From contig CAJTEA010000004.1 of NCBI GenBank assembly GCA_910575265.1, forward strand, positions 124,001 to 188,000: DNA of 64,000 nucleotides, read 5' to 3'. The notes under the pieces were generated by a model, which was not told the DNA's origin, ran no database searches, and was given only the letters and a program-made list of their open reading frames with translations. Made by a program: the position numbers and the translations under genes. Positions 42,883 to 52,063 of the stretch are shown piece after piece. Every line of letters begins with the position of its first letter. The stretch's first letter is position 1. The DNA comes from Oscillospiraceae bacterium. GTDB taxonomy: Bacteria > Bacillota > Clostridia > Oscillospirales > Oscillospiraceae.

Positions 42883-44124
42883 TCAGCCCTCCCACTTTTT
42901 CAGCACAATGGCCGCGTTGTGCCCGCCGAAGCCCAGAGAGTTGGACAGGGCAAGCCTGATCTCCGCCCTCCGTCCCTGGTTGGGTACGATATCCAGATCA
43001 CAGGCCGGGTCGGGAACCTGATAGCCGATGGTGGCGGGGACAAAGCCATCCTTCAGCGCCAAAACGGTGAAGATGGCCTCCACCGCCCCCGCCGCTCCCA
43101 GCAGGTGGCCGGTCATGGACTTGGTGGAGCTGACCATCAGCTTCCCGGCGTGACCTCCAAAGACGGCGCGGATCGCCGCCGTCTCACTGGCGTCGTTGAG
43201 GGGGGTGGAGGTGCCGTGGGCGTTGATATAGTCCACCGCCTCCGGCTCCACTCCGGCGTCCGTCAGGGCCTGGGCCATGCAGGCGGCTCCCCCCGCGCCG
43301 CCGGGGGCGGGGGCGGTGATGTGGTGGGCGTCGCAGTTGGCGCCGTAGCCGATCACCTCGGCGTAAATCCTGGCGCCCCGGGCTTGGGCGTGTCCGTATT
43401 CCTCCAGCAGAAGGGCGCCCGCCCCCTCCCCCATGACAAAGCCGGAGCGCTCCGCGTCAAAGGGAATGGACGCCCGAAGGGGGTCGGTGCTCTCAGACAG
43501 GGCCTTCATAGCGGTAAAGCCCCCCATGGCCAGAGGGGTGACGGCGGCTTCCGCCCCGCCGCACAGCATTACCTCAGCGTAGCCGTCCCGGATGTGGCGG
43601 AATGCGTCGCCCACGGCGTTGGTCCCTCCGGCGCAGGCAGTGACCACACAGGAGCACATCCCCTGGAACCCATACCGGATAGCCATGTGGCCCGCCGCCA
43701 TGTTGGAGATAATCATGGGAATCATAAACGGGGACACGGTGTCCCAGCCCCGCTCGCTCCCTCGCTTGTGGGCCTCGCCCACCGTCTCAAAGCCGCCGAT
43801 GCCGCTGGAAAAAATCACGCCGCGTCGGTCCAGTTTCTCCTCTTCCCGGTCCAGACCGGAGTCGGACACGCACTCATCCGCGGCGACGAGGGCCAGCTGA
43901 GTAAAGCGGTCCATCTTTTTCGCGTCCCGCCTGCCCAGCAGGCTGTCAATGTCCAGATTTTTCACCTCACCGGCCAGCTTCACCTTCATTTCCGCTGTGT
44001 CGTACCGGGTTATGGGTCCGATGCCGCACTGGCCCGCCTGAACCGCGCTCCAGCTTTCAGACACCGTATTCCCCAGCGGATTCACGGTGCCCATGCCGGT
44101 GATTACAACTCTGCGCTTTTCCAT
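42883..44124 (-). CDS. fabF: 3-oxoacyl-ACP synthase II
   Basis: 413 residues from ATG 44124 ([18 protein letters not shown]), with GAGGTG upstream. The catalytic triad is complete: Cys in [15 protein letters not shown] near 162, His in [11 protein letters not shown] near 300, and His in [16 protein letters not shown] near 337. It performs the condensing step of chain elongation. Confidence 0.96.
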   Translation of the reverse strand: MEKRRVVITGMGTVNPLGNTVSESWSAVQAGQCGIGPITRYDTAEMKVKLAGEVKNLDIDSLLGRRDAKKMDRFTQLALVAADECVSDSGLDREEEKLDRRGVIFSSGIGGFETVGEAHKRGSERGWDTVSPFMIPMIISNMAAGHMAIRYGFQGMCSCVVTACAGGTNAVGDAFRHIRDGYAEVMLCGGAEAAVTPLAMGGFTAMKALSESTDPLRASIPFDAERSGFVMGEGAGALLLEEYGHAQARGARIYAEVIGYGANCDAHHITAPAPGGAGGAACMAQALTDAGVEPEAVDYINAHGTSTPLNDASETAAIRAVFGGHAGKLMVSSTKSMTGHLLGAAGAVEAIFTVLALKDGFVPATIGYQVPDPACDLDIVPNQGRRAEIRLALSNSLGFGGHNAAIVLKKWEG

Positions 44125-44137
44125 CTCGTTCACCTCA

Positions 44138-44881
44138 TTAAACGGCCATGCCGCCGTCCACGCACAGCACCTGTCCGGTGATGTAGGCGGACTCGGGCGC
44201 GGCGAAGAAGGCCACCGCCCGGGCTACATCCTCGGGAGCCCCGGGACGGCCCTTGGGGATGGTTCCCAGCATGGCCTCCTTGGCCTTGTCAGGCAGAACG
44301 GCGGTCATATCTGTCTCGATATAGCCGGGGGCCACCGCGTTGACGGTGATATCCCGCCCGGCCAGCTCCTTGGCGGCGGCTTTGGTCAGACCCAGGATGC
44401 CCGCCTTGCTGGCGGCGTAGGCGGTCTGACCGGGATTGCCCCGCAGGCCCACCACGCTGGACAGGAAAATAATCCGTCCGTATTTCTGCCGCAGCATCAC
44501 CTTTGCCGCCGCTTTTGTACAGAAATAGGCCCCTTTCAGGTTGGTGTCCAGGGTCTTGTCAAAATCCTCTGTTTTGGCGGTCATGAGCAGACTATCCCGG
44601 CTGACACCGGCGTTGTTCACCAGAATGTCCAGCCGGCCGAACCGCTCCTTTACCGCCTGTATGAGAGCCTCGCAGGCGGCGGGGCCGGCCACATCAGTCT
44701 GAAAGGCCTCCGCCTCCACACCCAGCGTCCGGCACAGCTCCGCCGTCTCCTCCGCCGCCTGGGCGCCGCCCGCGTAGTTGACGGCGACCGACGCCCCCAA
44801 TCGGGCCAGCTCCAGGCAGACCGCCCGTCCGATTCCCCGGCTGCCACCGGTGACCAGGGCCACGTTTCCCTCCATGCTCAT
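44138..44881 (-). CDS. fabG: 3-oxoacyl-ACP reductase
   Basis: 247 residues, short-chain dehydrogenase. NADPH-binding TGGSRGIGRAV near residue 12, NNAG near 89, catalytic Ser in LSSVVGLRG and Tyr-x-x-x-Lys in YAASKAG near 152. The start overlaps the fabD stop by 4 bases (ATGA). Confidence 0.96.
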   Translation of the reverse strand: MSMEGNVALVTGGSRGIGRAVCLELARLGASVAVNYAGGAQAAEETAELCRTLGVEAEAFQTDVAGPAACEALIQAVKERFGRLDILVNNAGVSRDSLLMTAKTEDFDKTLDTNLKGAYFCTKAAAKVMLRQKYGRIIFLSSVVGLRGNPGQTAYAASKAGILGLTKAAAKELAGRDITVNAVAPGYIETDMTAVLPDKAKEAMLGTIPKGRPGAPEDVARAVAFFAAPESAYITGQVLCVDGGMAV

Positions 44882-45813
44882 GCCGCTTCTCCTTTCAAGG
44901 CGGACACCACGCCGCGGAAATCCGCCACGGTTTCAATGTGGCAGGTTTTGATAGCTGGGGCGGTTTTTTTGAAAAAGCCGCTCAGCGCCTTCCCCGGACC
45001 GATCTCCACCACTGTGTCGATGCCGTCCGCCTCCATGCGGCGAATGGTATCCTCCCAGTAGACGGAGGACTGAACCTGACGCTCCAGCAGGGCCGGAATA
45101 GTGTCGCCCGGCTCCATCGGCCCGCCCTCGCAGTTGAAGTAGACAGGGATAGACATGGGACTGAAGTTCAGGGTCCGGAAGTGGGCGGCCAGGGCGTCCC
45201 CGGCGGGCCTCATCAGGCGGGTGTGGAAGGGGCCGCTGACCTTTAAGGGCATACACCGCTTGGCGCCCAGCGCTCTGGCCAGCTCCCCGGCCCGGTCCAC
45301 CGCCTCCTTCTCCCCGCCGATTACCAGCTGACCGGGGCAGTTGTAATTGCAGATCTGCACCACGCCCAGCTCCGACCCTTTCTCGCAGGCCGCCAGAAGA
45401 TTATCCCGCTCCAGACCCAGCACGGCGGTCATGCCGCACTCCAGGCCGGCGGCGGCCTCCTCCATGGCCCGGCCCCGGAACGCCACCGTGGAGATGGCGG
45501 TCTCCCGGCTGAACACTCCGGCGGCATACAGCGCCGAGTACTCCCCCAGAGACAGCCCCGCCGCCGCCTGGGGCCGGATGCCCTCCTGATACAGCAGGTC
45601 GGTCGCCCCCACAGCAAAGGCCACCATGCAGGGCTGGGTGTACCGGGTCTGGGACAGCTGTTCCTCCGGCCCCTCGAAGCACATCGTTTTCAGGTCAAAA
45701 TCCACCGGAGCATGGTCGAAAATATTGGCGAAGGCGGGAAATTCCGCGTAGAAGTCCTTTCCCATGCCCACCTTCTGGCTGCCCTGTCCGGCGTATACAA
45801 AGGCTAATTTCAT
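44878..45813 (-). CDS. fabD: Malonyl-CoA:ACP transacylase
   Basis: 311 residues from ATG 45813 (MKLAFVYAGQGSQKVGMG), which overlaps the fabK stop by 4 bases. Oxyanion-loop GQGSQ at the N-terminus, active Ser in GLSLGEYSAL near 90, and catalytic His in VSGPFHTRLM near 200. It loads malonyl groups on ACP. Confidence 0.96.
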   Translation of the reverse strand: MKLAFVYAGQGSQKVGMGKDFYAEFPAFANIFDHAPVDFDLKTMCFEGPEEQLSQTRYTQPCMVAFAVGATDLLYQEGIRPQAAAGLSLGEYSALYAAGVFSRETAISTVAFRGRAMEEAAAGLECGMTAVLGLERDNLLAACEKGSELGVVQICNYNCPGQLVIGGEKEAVDRAGELARALGAKRCMPLKVSGPFHTRLMRPAGDALAAHFRTLNFSPMSIPVYFNCEGGPMEPGDTIPALLERQVQSSVYWEDTIRRMEADGIDTVVEIGPGKALSGFFKKTAPAIKTCHIETVADFRGVVSALKGEAA

Positions 45814-46748
45814 CGCAAAACCTCCCGCGCCAGCCGCTGGACCGTCTGATGGCAGCCGGCACACAGCTCCTCAAAGATGGCCCGCAGGGGACGAATCTCA
45901 TGGAGCAGCCCCGCTGTCTGGCCGCACATCAGAGAGCCGGTCCTGGTGTCGCCGTCAAAAACCGCCCGGCGCAGGGAGCCCAGGGTGAACCGCTCCAGCT
46001 CCATCCGCTCCGCCCCGGCCCGCTCCCGCTTCAGATACTCCCGGGACATCTGATTTTTCAAAATCCGCACCGGAGCGTTTACCGACCGGCCAGTGACGGT
46101 GGTGTCGCTGTCCTTGGCCTTTAAAACGGCCTGCTTGTAGTTGTCGTGAATGGGGCACTCCTGGCTGACCAGCAGGCAGGTGCCCACCTGGGCGCCGCAG
46201 GCCCCCAGGGCGAAGGCGGCGGCAAGCTGGCGCCCGGAGGCGATGCCGCCGGCTGCGATCACAGGCAGGCCGGTGACCTCACACACCTGGGGAACCAGGG
46301 CCATGGTGGTCAGCTCCCCCACATGGCCGCCGCTCTCGGTGCCCTCGGCGATGAAGCCGTCCACCCCCAGCGGCTCCAGACGGCGCGCCAGGGTGGTGGC
46401 GGGCACTACGGGGAATACCTTGATTCCCGCCTCCTTCCAGGCGGGGATAAACTGGCCGGGCACCCCCGCCCCGGTGGTGACCACCTTCACTCCCTCCTCC
46501 ACGACCACCTGGGCCATCTCGGGGGCGGCGGGGTTCATCAGCATGATGTTCACGCCGAAGGGCTTGTCAGTGAGGGATTTGCAGACGCGGATGTGCTCCC
46601 GGAGTATGTCCGCCGTCATCCCCCCCGCGCCGATCAGGCCCAGAGCCCCGGCGTTGGACACGGCGGCGGCAAACTCGCCGGTGGCGATGTTTGCCATTCC
46701 CCCCTGGATGATGGGGAACTCGGTCCCCAGGATTTCGTTCAGCTTCAT
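45810..46748 (-). CDS. fabK: Enoyl-ACP reductase II (FMN)
   Basis: 312 residues, nitronate-monooxygenase fold: FPIIQGGMANIATGEFAAAV, SNAGALGLIGAGGM, VIAAGGIASGRQLAAAFALG and the active EGTESGGHVG. FabK replaces FabI in many Firmicutes and confers triclosan tolerance. No fabI or fabL is visible. ATG 46748 has GGAG upstream. Confidence 0.95.
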   Translation of the reverse strand: MKLNEILGTEFPIIQGGMANIATGEFAAAVSNAGALGLIGAGGMTADILREHIRVCKSLTDKPFGVNIMLMNPAAPEMAQVVVEEGVKVVTTGAGVPGQFIPAWKEAGIKVFPVVPATTLARRLEPLGVDGFIAEGTESGGHVGELTTMALVPQVCEVTGLPVIAAGGIASGRQLAAAFALGACGAQVGTCLLVSQECPIHDNYKQAVLKAKDSDTTVTGRSVNAPVRILKNQMSREYLKRERAGAERMELERFTLGSLRRAVFDGDTRTGSLMCGQTAGLLHEIRPLRAIFEELCAGCHQTVQRLAREVLR

Positions 46749-46760
46749 AGTATCTCTCCT

Positions 46761-47702
46761 TTACCAACGCAGCAGCGCCCCGGCCCAGGTCAAGCCCCCG
46801 CCGAAGCCTACGGTCAAAAGCCGCATTCCAGGGCGCAGGGTCCCGGTCTCCACCAGCTCGTCCAGGGCGATGGGAATGCTGGCGGCGGAGGTGTTGCCGT
46901 AGCGGTCCATATTTTTATAAAACAGACCCTCCCGGGCCTTCAGCTTTTTGGCGGCGTGGTCAATAATCCGGGCGTTGGCCTGGTGGCAGACCACCAGATC
47001 CAGGTCGTTCACCGAACAAATCCCTTCCGCCTCCAGCAGCTGGCGGATGGACCGCTCCACCACCTCCACCGCGAAGCGGAACACCGCCTTACCGTCCATA
47101 TGGATAGCGGACGGGACCGGCCCCGGACCCTGAACCCGGATGCTGGACCGATCCCCTCGGGAGCCGAACACGGTGTGCCAGCTCCGGGACTCATCCCGGC
47201 GGAGCGCCACCGCCCCCGCTCCGTCCCCGAAGAGGACGCAGGTGTCGCGGTCGGTGTGGTCCATCACACGGCTGATGACCTCCGCCCCCACCACAATGGC
47301 GCAGGGCCGGGGAGCGTCGAACAGCAGGGCGTGGGCGGTTTTTAACCCGTATAAAAAGCCGGCGCAGGCGGCGTTCAGATCAAAGCAGATGGTATCCTCC
47401 TCCAGCCCCAGCTCCCGCTGGAGCAGGCAGGCGGTGGAGGGGCTGGCGTGGTCCGGGGTGAATGTCCCCACCAGACACACACCGATGTCCGCCGCGGTCA
47501 CCCCCGCCCGGTCCATGGCCTGACGGGCCGCCTTTGCGGCCAGCTCCAGGCCGGTTTCCCCGGCGCAGAAGTGGCGCTGGTGTATTCCGGTGCGGCTGAA
47601 CACCCACTCGTCGCTGGTGTCCACCGCTTCGCTCAGTTCCTCGTTGGTCACCACCCGGGCGGGAATACACCGGCCGGTGGCTAAAATCCGGGGCGCGCTC
47701 AT
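46761..47702 (-). CDS. fabH: 3-oxoacyl-ACP synthase III
   Basis: 313 residues. The thiolase-fold triad is Cys in DLNAACAGFLYGL near 112, His in VVCHQANARIID near 240, and Asn in RYGNTSAASIP near 270. It starts chain synthesis by condensing acyl-CoA with malonyl-ACP. Its ATG overlaps the accA stop by 4 bases. Confidence 0.96.
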   Translation of the reverse strand: MSAPRILATGRCIPARVVTNEELSEAVDTSDEWVFSRTGIHQRHFCAGETGLELAAKAARQAMDRAGVTAADIGVCLVGTFTPDHASPSTACLLQRELGLEEDTICFDLNAACAGFLYGLKTAHALLFDAPRPCAIVVGAEVISRVMDHTDRDTCVLFGDGAGAVALRRDESRSWHTVFGSRGDRSSIRVQGPGPVPSAIHMDGKAVFRFAVEVVERSIRQLLEAEGICSVNDLDLVVCHQANARIIDHAAKKLKAREGLFYKNMDRYGNTSAASIPIALDELVETGTLRPGMRLLTVGFGGGLTWAGALLRW

Positions 47703-48523
47703 GGCTCCTCCTTCCCCAGCCGGGGCAGATTCCGCCCCATGGCCCGAAACATATCGTATCTCTGTCTGGCCAGAGCCGGGCCCTTCAGCTTATCCAGCGC
47801 GGCCAGTTCCCTGGTCAGCGCGGCGTCCACTGTGCGGAACATGGCATTCCAGTCGGTGTGGGCTCCCTCCTCCGGCTCCCGCAGGACCCCCTGGACAATC
47901 CCGCCCCGGCGCAGGTCCTGAGCGGTGAGTTTCATCACGCCGCAGGCCTCGTCCGCGCGGCTGGCGTCCTTCCACAAAATGGAGGCAAATCCCTCCGGGG
48001 ACAGCACCGAGTAGACAGCGTGCTCCAGCATAAGCACCCGGTTTGCCACCGCCAGGGCCAGAGCGCCGCCGCTGCCCCCCTCGCCAGTGATGACAGAGAT
48101 AATTGGGACCTCCAGGGCGCTCATCAGGGCCAGACACTGGGCGATGGCCTCTCCCTGGCCCCGCTCCTCCGCCTCTTTTCCCGGATAGGCCCCCGGGGTG
48201 TCCACGAAGGTGATGATGGGCCGACCGAACTTCTCCGCCTGCTTCATCAGACGCTGAGCCTTGCGGTAGCCCTCCGGTGAGGGCATACCGAAGTTACAGC
48301 GGAGGTTTTCCTCCAGATTTTTTCCTTTCCGGTGGCCCACTACCGTGACGGGCCAGCCGTGGAACCGGGCAATTCCGCCTAAAATGCTGGCGTCCTCGCC
48401 GCACAGGCGGTCCCCTTTCTGCTCAAAGAAGTCAGTGAACAGGGCGGCGATGAAATCCGCCGTGCCCGGACGCTCCGGGTGACGGGCGATTTTTACCTTT
48501 TCCTCCGGTGTAAAGCGGCTCAT
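47699..48523 (-). CDS. accA: Acetyl-CoA carboxylase carboxyltransferase alpha
   Basis: 274 residues. Typical AccA blocks: RLMKQAEKFGRPIITFVDTP, GAYPGKEAEERGQGEAIAQC and ITGEGGSGGALALAVANRVL. It pairs with AccD to transfer CO2 from biotin to acetyl-CoA. ATG 48523 overlaps the accD stop by 4 bases, supporting equal synthesis of both subunits. Confidence 0.96.
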   Translation of the reverse strand: MSRFTPEEKVKIARHPERPGTADFIAALFTDFFEQKGDRLCGEDASILGGIARFHGWPVTVVGHRKGKNLEENLRCNFGMPSPEGYRKAQRLMKQAEKFGRPIITFVDTPGAYPGKEAEERGQGEAIAQCLALMSALEVPIISVITGEGGSGGALALAVANRVLMLEHAVYSVLSPEGFASILWKDASRADEACGVMKLTAQDLRRGGIVQGVLREPEEGAHTDWNAMFRTVDAALTRELAALDKLKGPALARQRYDMFRAMGRNLPRLGKEEP

Positions 48524-49374
48524 GAACGTCCCCCCTTCTCATGGAGGGCCAGCAGCTGGGACAGGACAGCCCTCCATTCGCTCCGGGGGACAATCCGGTC
48601 CAGAAAGCCGTGGTCCAGCAGATATTCCGCCCGCTGAAAGCCCTGGGGAAGCTGTTCCTTGATGGTCTGCTCAATCACCCTGGGTCCGGCAAAGCCGATG
48701 AGCGCTCCCGGCTCGGCCAGCATGATGTCCCCCAGGGAGGCGAAGCTGGCTGTCACCCCGCCGGTGGTGGGGTGAGTGAGGCAGGAAATGTATAGTCCGC
48801 CCCCGCTCTGGAAGCGCTGGATGGCGGCGGCGGTTTTGGCCATCTGCGTCAGGGAGAAAATGCCCTCCTGCATCCGGGCGCCGCCGCTGGCGGAAAAGAT
48901 CACAAGGGGCAGCTTTTTCTTGCCGGCGTACTCGGTGGCCCGGGTGACTTTCTCCCCCACCGCCGTGCCCATGCTGCCCATGAGAAAACGGCTGTCCAGC
49001 ACGGCGAAGACCGCTCCGCGGCCTTCCACCCTCCCCAGCGCGGCCACCGCCGCGTCCTTCAGGCCGGTCTTCTCCTCCAGCTCCGCGAGCCTGGCGGGAT
49101 AATCGGGGAAGGTCAGCGGGTCGGCGGGGGACAGCTTTTCCTCCAGCTCCTGAAACGAGCCGGGATCCAGGATGTTGGACAGCCTGTAATAGGCGTCGAT
49201 AGGCGCGTGAAACCCGCACTTGGGACAGACCTGCTGGGCCCGCTCCCACTCCAGATTGGCGCTCTCCGCGCCGCAGGCGGAACACCTGGTCCGGCGGGTG
49301 GAGGTGATTTTTCCCTCCCGCATGGTCTTATAGATCAAAAGGCGGTCCCGGCGGCGGGCAAATGTCTTGTTCAC
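48520..49374 (-). CDS. accD: Acetyl-CoA carboxylase carboxyltransferase beta
   Basis: 284 residues. An N-terminal four-Cys zinc ribbon (CSACGAESANLEWERAQQVC then PKCGF) and a carboxyltransferase core with VIFSASGGARMQEGIFSLTQ and LIGFAGPRVIEQT. The start overlaps the accC stop by 4 bases. Confidence 0.96.
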   Translation of the reverse strand: MNKTFARRRDRLLIYKTMREGKITSTRRTRCSACGAESANLEWERAQQVCPKCGFHAPIDAYYRLSNILDPGSFQELEEKLSPADPLTFPDYPARLAELEEKTGLKDAAVAALGRVEGRGAVFAVLDSRFLMGSMGTAVGEKVTRATEYAGKKKLPLVIFSASGGARMQEGIFSLTQMAKTAAAIQRFQSGGGLYISCLTHPTTGGVTASFASLGDIMLAEPGALIGFAGPRVIEQTIKEQLPQGFQRAEYLLDHGFLDRIVPRSEWRAVLSQLLALHEKGGRS

Positions 49375-50762
49375 GGCTCTCCCTCCATCATGCGGTCACA
49401 GGTCCGGGCCAGCTCCAGCAGGCGGTCCAGGTTTTGATCCAGGAATCCGGTGTCGTACTGGCCCCGGATGAACGCGGGGTCGTGCAGAATCAGGTGGGCC
49501 AGAGAGGCGTTGGTGGGGTAACCCTCGATGATCAGCTCCTCCAGCGCCCGGCGCATCCGGCGGATGGCCTCCAGCCGGGTGGGGGCGTGGGCCAACACCT
49601 TGGCGGCCAAAGAGTCGTAGTAGGGCGGGACTTCGTAGCCGGTATACAGGGCGGTGTCCACCCGTACCCCCGGTCCGCCGGGCAGGTGCAAAAAGGTGGT
49701 GGTCCCCGGACAGGGCATAAACTCTCGCTCCGGGTCCTCCGCGTTGATCCGGCACTCGATAGCGTGGCCGGACACCTTAACATCCTCCTGCTTGAAGGAC
49801 AGGGGCAGGCCCGCCGCCACTCGCAGCTGCTCCTTCACCAGATCAATTCCGGTGACCAGCTCCGTGACCGGATGCTCCACCTGAATACGGGTATTCATCT
49901 CGATAAAATAGAAGGCTCCATCGGGGGCCAGGACAAACTCCACCGTCCCCGCGCCCACGTAGCCCGCCGCCTGGGCGGCGGCCACAGCGGCCCGGCCCAT
50001 CTCCTCCCGCAGGGCGGGGGTGAGGGCTTTGGAGGGAGATTCCTCTACCAGCTTTTGCCGGCGGCGCTGGATGGAACAGTCCCGCTCCCCCAGATGGACC
50101 ACATGGCCCTGTCGGTCCGCCATGATCTGGAACTCGATGTGCCGGGGATTGACCACCAGCTTTTCCAGATACAGCTCCCCGTCGCCAAAGCAGGCCACGG
50201 CCTCCGCTCTGGCCTCCTGCCAGGCCCTGTCGATGTCCTCGGGGCCGTCCGCCTGGCGCATCCCCCGGCCCCCGCCTCCGGCAGAGGCTTTCAGCAGAAT
50301 GGGATAGCCCACTTGGCCGGCCAGCGTCCTGGCTTGACGGGCATTGCTCAGCGGTCCGTCCGACCCGGGTACCACCGGAACCCCGGCGCTCTGGGCCAGG
50401 GTCCGGGCGGCTGCCTTGCTACCCAGCTTCCGGATGACGTCCCCGGAGGGACCAATGTACTTTAAGCCCGACTGGGCACAGCGGTCAGCGAAGTCCGGAT
50501 TTTCCGACAGAAAGCCGTAGCCCGGATGAATGGCGTCACAGCCGGTGGCCATTGCGGCGGACAGGATGGCGTCCTGGTTCAGATAGCTGTCCGCCGCCCG
50601 GGCCGGACCGACGCACAGCGACCGGGTGGCCAGTTGGGCGTGGAGGGCGCTTTTGTCGGCCTCCGACCAGACAGCCACCGTCTCCACGTCCAGTTCCCGG
50701 CAGGCCCGGATGATCCGCAGGGCAATCTCTCCCCGATTGGCGATGAGTACGCGCTTCAGCAT
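49371..50762 (-). CDS. accC: Biotin carboxylase
   Basis: 463 residues, ATP-grasp enzyme. N-terminal MLKRVLIANRGEIALRIIRA, glycine-rich loop LLKASAGGGGRGMR near 160, metal-binding Glu in FYFIEMNTRIQVEHPVTE near 285. It carboxylates biotin on AccB using ATP and bicarbonate. It lies 4 bases from accB. Confidence 0.97.
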   Translation of the reverse strand: MLKRVLIANRGEIALRIIRACRELDVETVAVWSEADKSALHAQLATRSLCVGPARAADSYLNQDAILSAAMATGCDAIHPGYGFLSENPDFADRCAQSGLKYIGPSGDVIRKLGSKAAARTLAQSAGVPVVPGSDGPLSNARQARTLAGQVGYPILLKASAGGGGRGMRQADGPEDIDRAWQEARAEAVACFGDGELYLEKLVVNPRHIEFQIMADRQGHVVHLGERDCSIQRRRQKLVEESPSKALTPALREEMGRAAVAAAQAAGYVGAGTVEFVLAPDGAFYFIEMNTRIQVEHPVTELVTGIDLVKEQLRVAAGLPLSFKQEDVKVSGHAIECRINAEDPEREFMPCPGTTTFLHLPGGPGVRVDTALYTGYEVPPYYDSLAAKVLAHAPTRLEAIRRMRRALEELIIEGYPTNASLAHLILHDPAFIRGQYDTGFLDQNLDRLLELARTCDRMMEGEP

Positions 50763-50766
50763 GGTA

Positions 50767-51174
50767 TCACACCCTTCGAACGCGGAACAGGGGTTCGCCT
50801 ACCCCTACCGCCTCGCCGTCCTGAACCAGAATCTCCTCTATCACACAGTCCGCAGGGGCGGGGACCTCGCTCATCATCTTCATAGCCTCGATCAGGCACA
50901 ACGTGTCCCCCTTTTTCACCTGCGCGCCGGCTGTAACATAGGGTGGCTCCTCCGGGGCGGGAGCGGCGTAAAACACCCCCACCAGGGGGGCGGCCACCGT
51001 CTCGGCCGGCTCCTCCTCCGCCTGGACCGCGGGGAGCGAAGCCGGAACGGCGGCGGCACTCAGAACCGGCTCCCGGCGCAGCGCCACCCGCTCTCCCTCG
51101 TGTTCCCACTCCAGCGACGTCAGTCCGGATGCGGCAAAGCGGTCCATCAGGCCGTATAACTCCTGTAATTCCAT
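50767..51174 (-). CDS. accB: Biotin carboxyl carrier protein
   Basis: 135 residues. The C-terminal biotinyl domain carries the modified Lys in IEAMKMMSEVPAPADC near 98, preceded by a Pro/Ala/Glu linker. N-terminal MELQELYGLMDRFAAS is typical of Firmicutes AccB. It lies 6 bases after acpP. Confidence 0.96.
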   Translation of the reverse strand: MELQELYGLMDRFAASGLTSLEWEHEGERVALRREPVLSAAAVPASLPAVQAEEEPAETVAAPLVGVFYAAPAPEEPPYVTAGAQVKKGDTLCLIEAMKMMSEVPAPADCVIEEILVQDGEAVGVGEPLFRVRRV

Positions 51175-51180
51175 CGCGGT

Positions 51181-51417
51181 TTACGCCTGCTTGCTCTTGA
51201 TGTAGTCCAGAATGTCCTGGACCGTGTGAATCTTCTCCAGGTCCTCATCCTCAATGCCCACACCCAGGCTCTCCTGAAGGGCCATGGACAGCTCCACGAT
51301 CTCCAGGGAGTCGGCCTCCAGGTCCTCCACCAGGTTGGTCTCCAGCTTGACCTCCTCCGCGTCGCAGCTGAGGGTGCTGACAATAATATCCCGTACGTTC
51401 TCAAAGGTGATTTCCAT
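51181..51417 (-). CDS. acpP: Acyl carrier protein
   Basis: 78 residues. The phosphopantetheine Ser is in DLEADSLEIVELSMALQE near residue 37. Very acidic helices as expected. First gene of the fatty-acid operon, after a promoter and 40-bp palindrome; an AAAGGA ribosome site sits about 12 bases upstream. Confidence 0.97.
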   Translation of the reverse strand: MEITFENVRDIIVSTLSCDAEEVKLETNLVEDLEADSLEIVELSMALQESLGVGIEDEDLEKIHTVQDILDYIKSKQA

Positions 51418-51469
51418 CTGAATCTACCATCCTTTCAAATTCAGCGGGTTCCAGACCGGACCCGTCACT

Positions 51470-51509
51470 TCAAGTATTTTATCTAAAATTTTTTAGTTAA
51501 AATACTTGA
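51470..51509. promoter_or_regulatory. 40-bp palindromic operator before the fatty-acid operon
   Basis: TCAAGTATTTTA (51470-51481) pairs with TAAAATACTTGA (51498-51509), and CTAAAA with TTTTAG inside; 19 of 20 symmetric pairs match. It begins at the expected transcription start of the promoter next to it. It is probably bound by the MarR regulator encoded at the operon end, though its sequence differs from the Streptococcus FabT box I know. Confidence 0.75.
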
Positions 51510-51514
51510 GGATT

Positions 51515-51542
51515 ATTATACGGAAATCCACTGAGATGTCAA
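51515..51542 (-). promoter_or_regulatory. Promoter of the fatty-acid operon
   Basis: Consensus TTGACA (51537-51542) and TATAAT (51515-51520) with a 16-base spacer on the minus strand, about 100 bases upstream of acpP. Confidence 0.9.
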
Positions 51543-52063
51543 GGATAATTTTTCCGCCGCCTGTTTTTCTCCGTTTTTCACAAAGCTCATTATTTCCCCG
51601 GCCGCATCAGTATCGCGGGTGGGCACAAAAGTATACAAAAACACCGCTTGCTTTTGTAGGCTTCTTTCTTCCGCTCGTTGTGGCGCTCACAGGCCGCGAC
51701 GGAACCGGCCTTGCGCTTCTGGAAGCGCAATATCGCATAGGGCATGGTCATCCCTCCAATCGAAATGTGCGGGCAGACCGGGGGCGCGTCCGCCCATCAG
51801 GTTGACAGCGGTGACGGTTATTTTGGGATGCCCCCCGCCGCTGTCACCCTGACGGGAGAACACCCCGGAAACGCATGGTGCAGGGGCGGGGCTTTCCTCG
51901 CTCACCGGCTCGGAAAGCGCCACCCCTGCGGCCGAAAAAATCTCCGATTTTTCCGGCTGCATTTCCAGGGTGTAACACACTACACCTTGCAAGCAAGGCC
52001 GTGTGCCAGACGTTCCCTCTGGACTCCCTTTTTGCGGGGCTGCGCCCCGCGTGACCCTCCGGG
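51543..52063. other. Stretch without a supportable gene
   Basis: No open frame here has a ribosome site and coherent composition. A minus-strand frame includes SGGGHPKITVTAVNLMGG and HFDWRDDHALCDIALPEAQ, which could be a decayed mobile-element gene following the ATPase at 52064, but it is interrupted by a stop. Confidence 0.4.
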
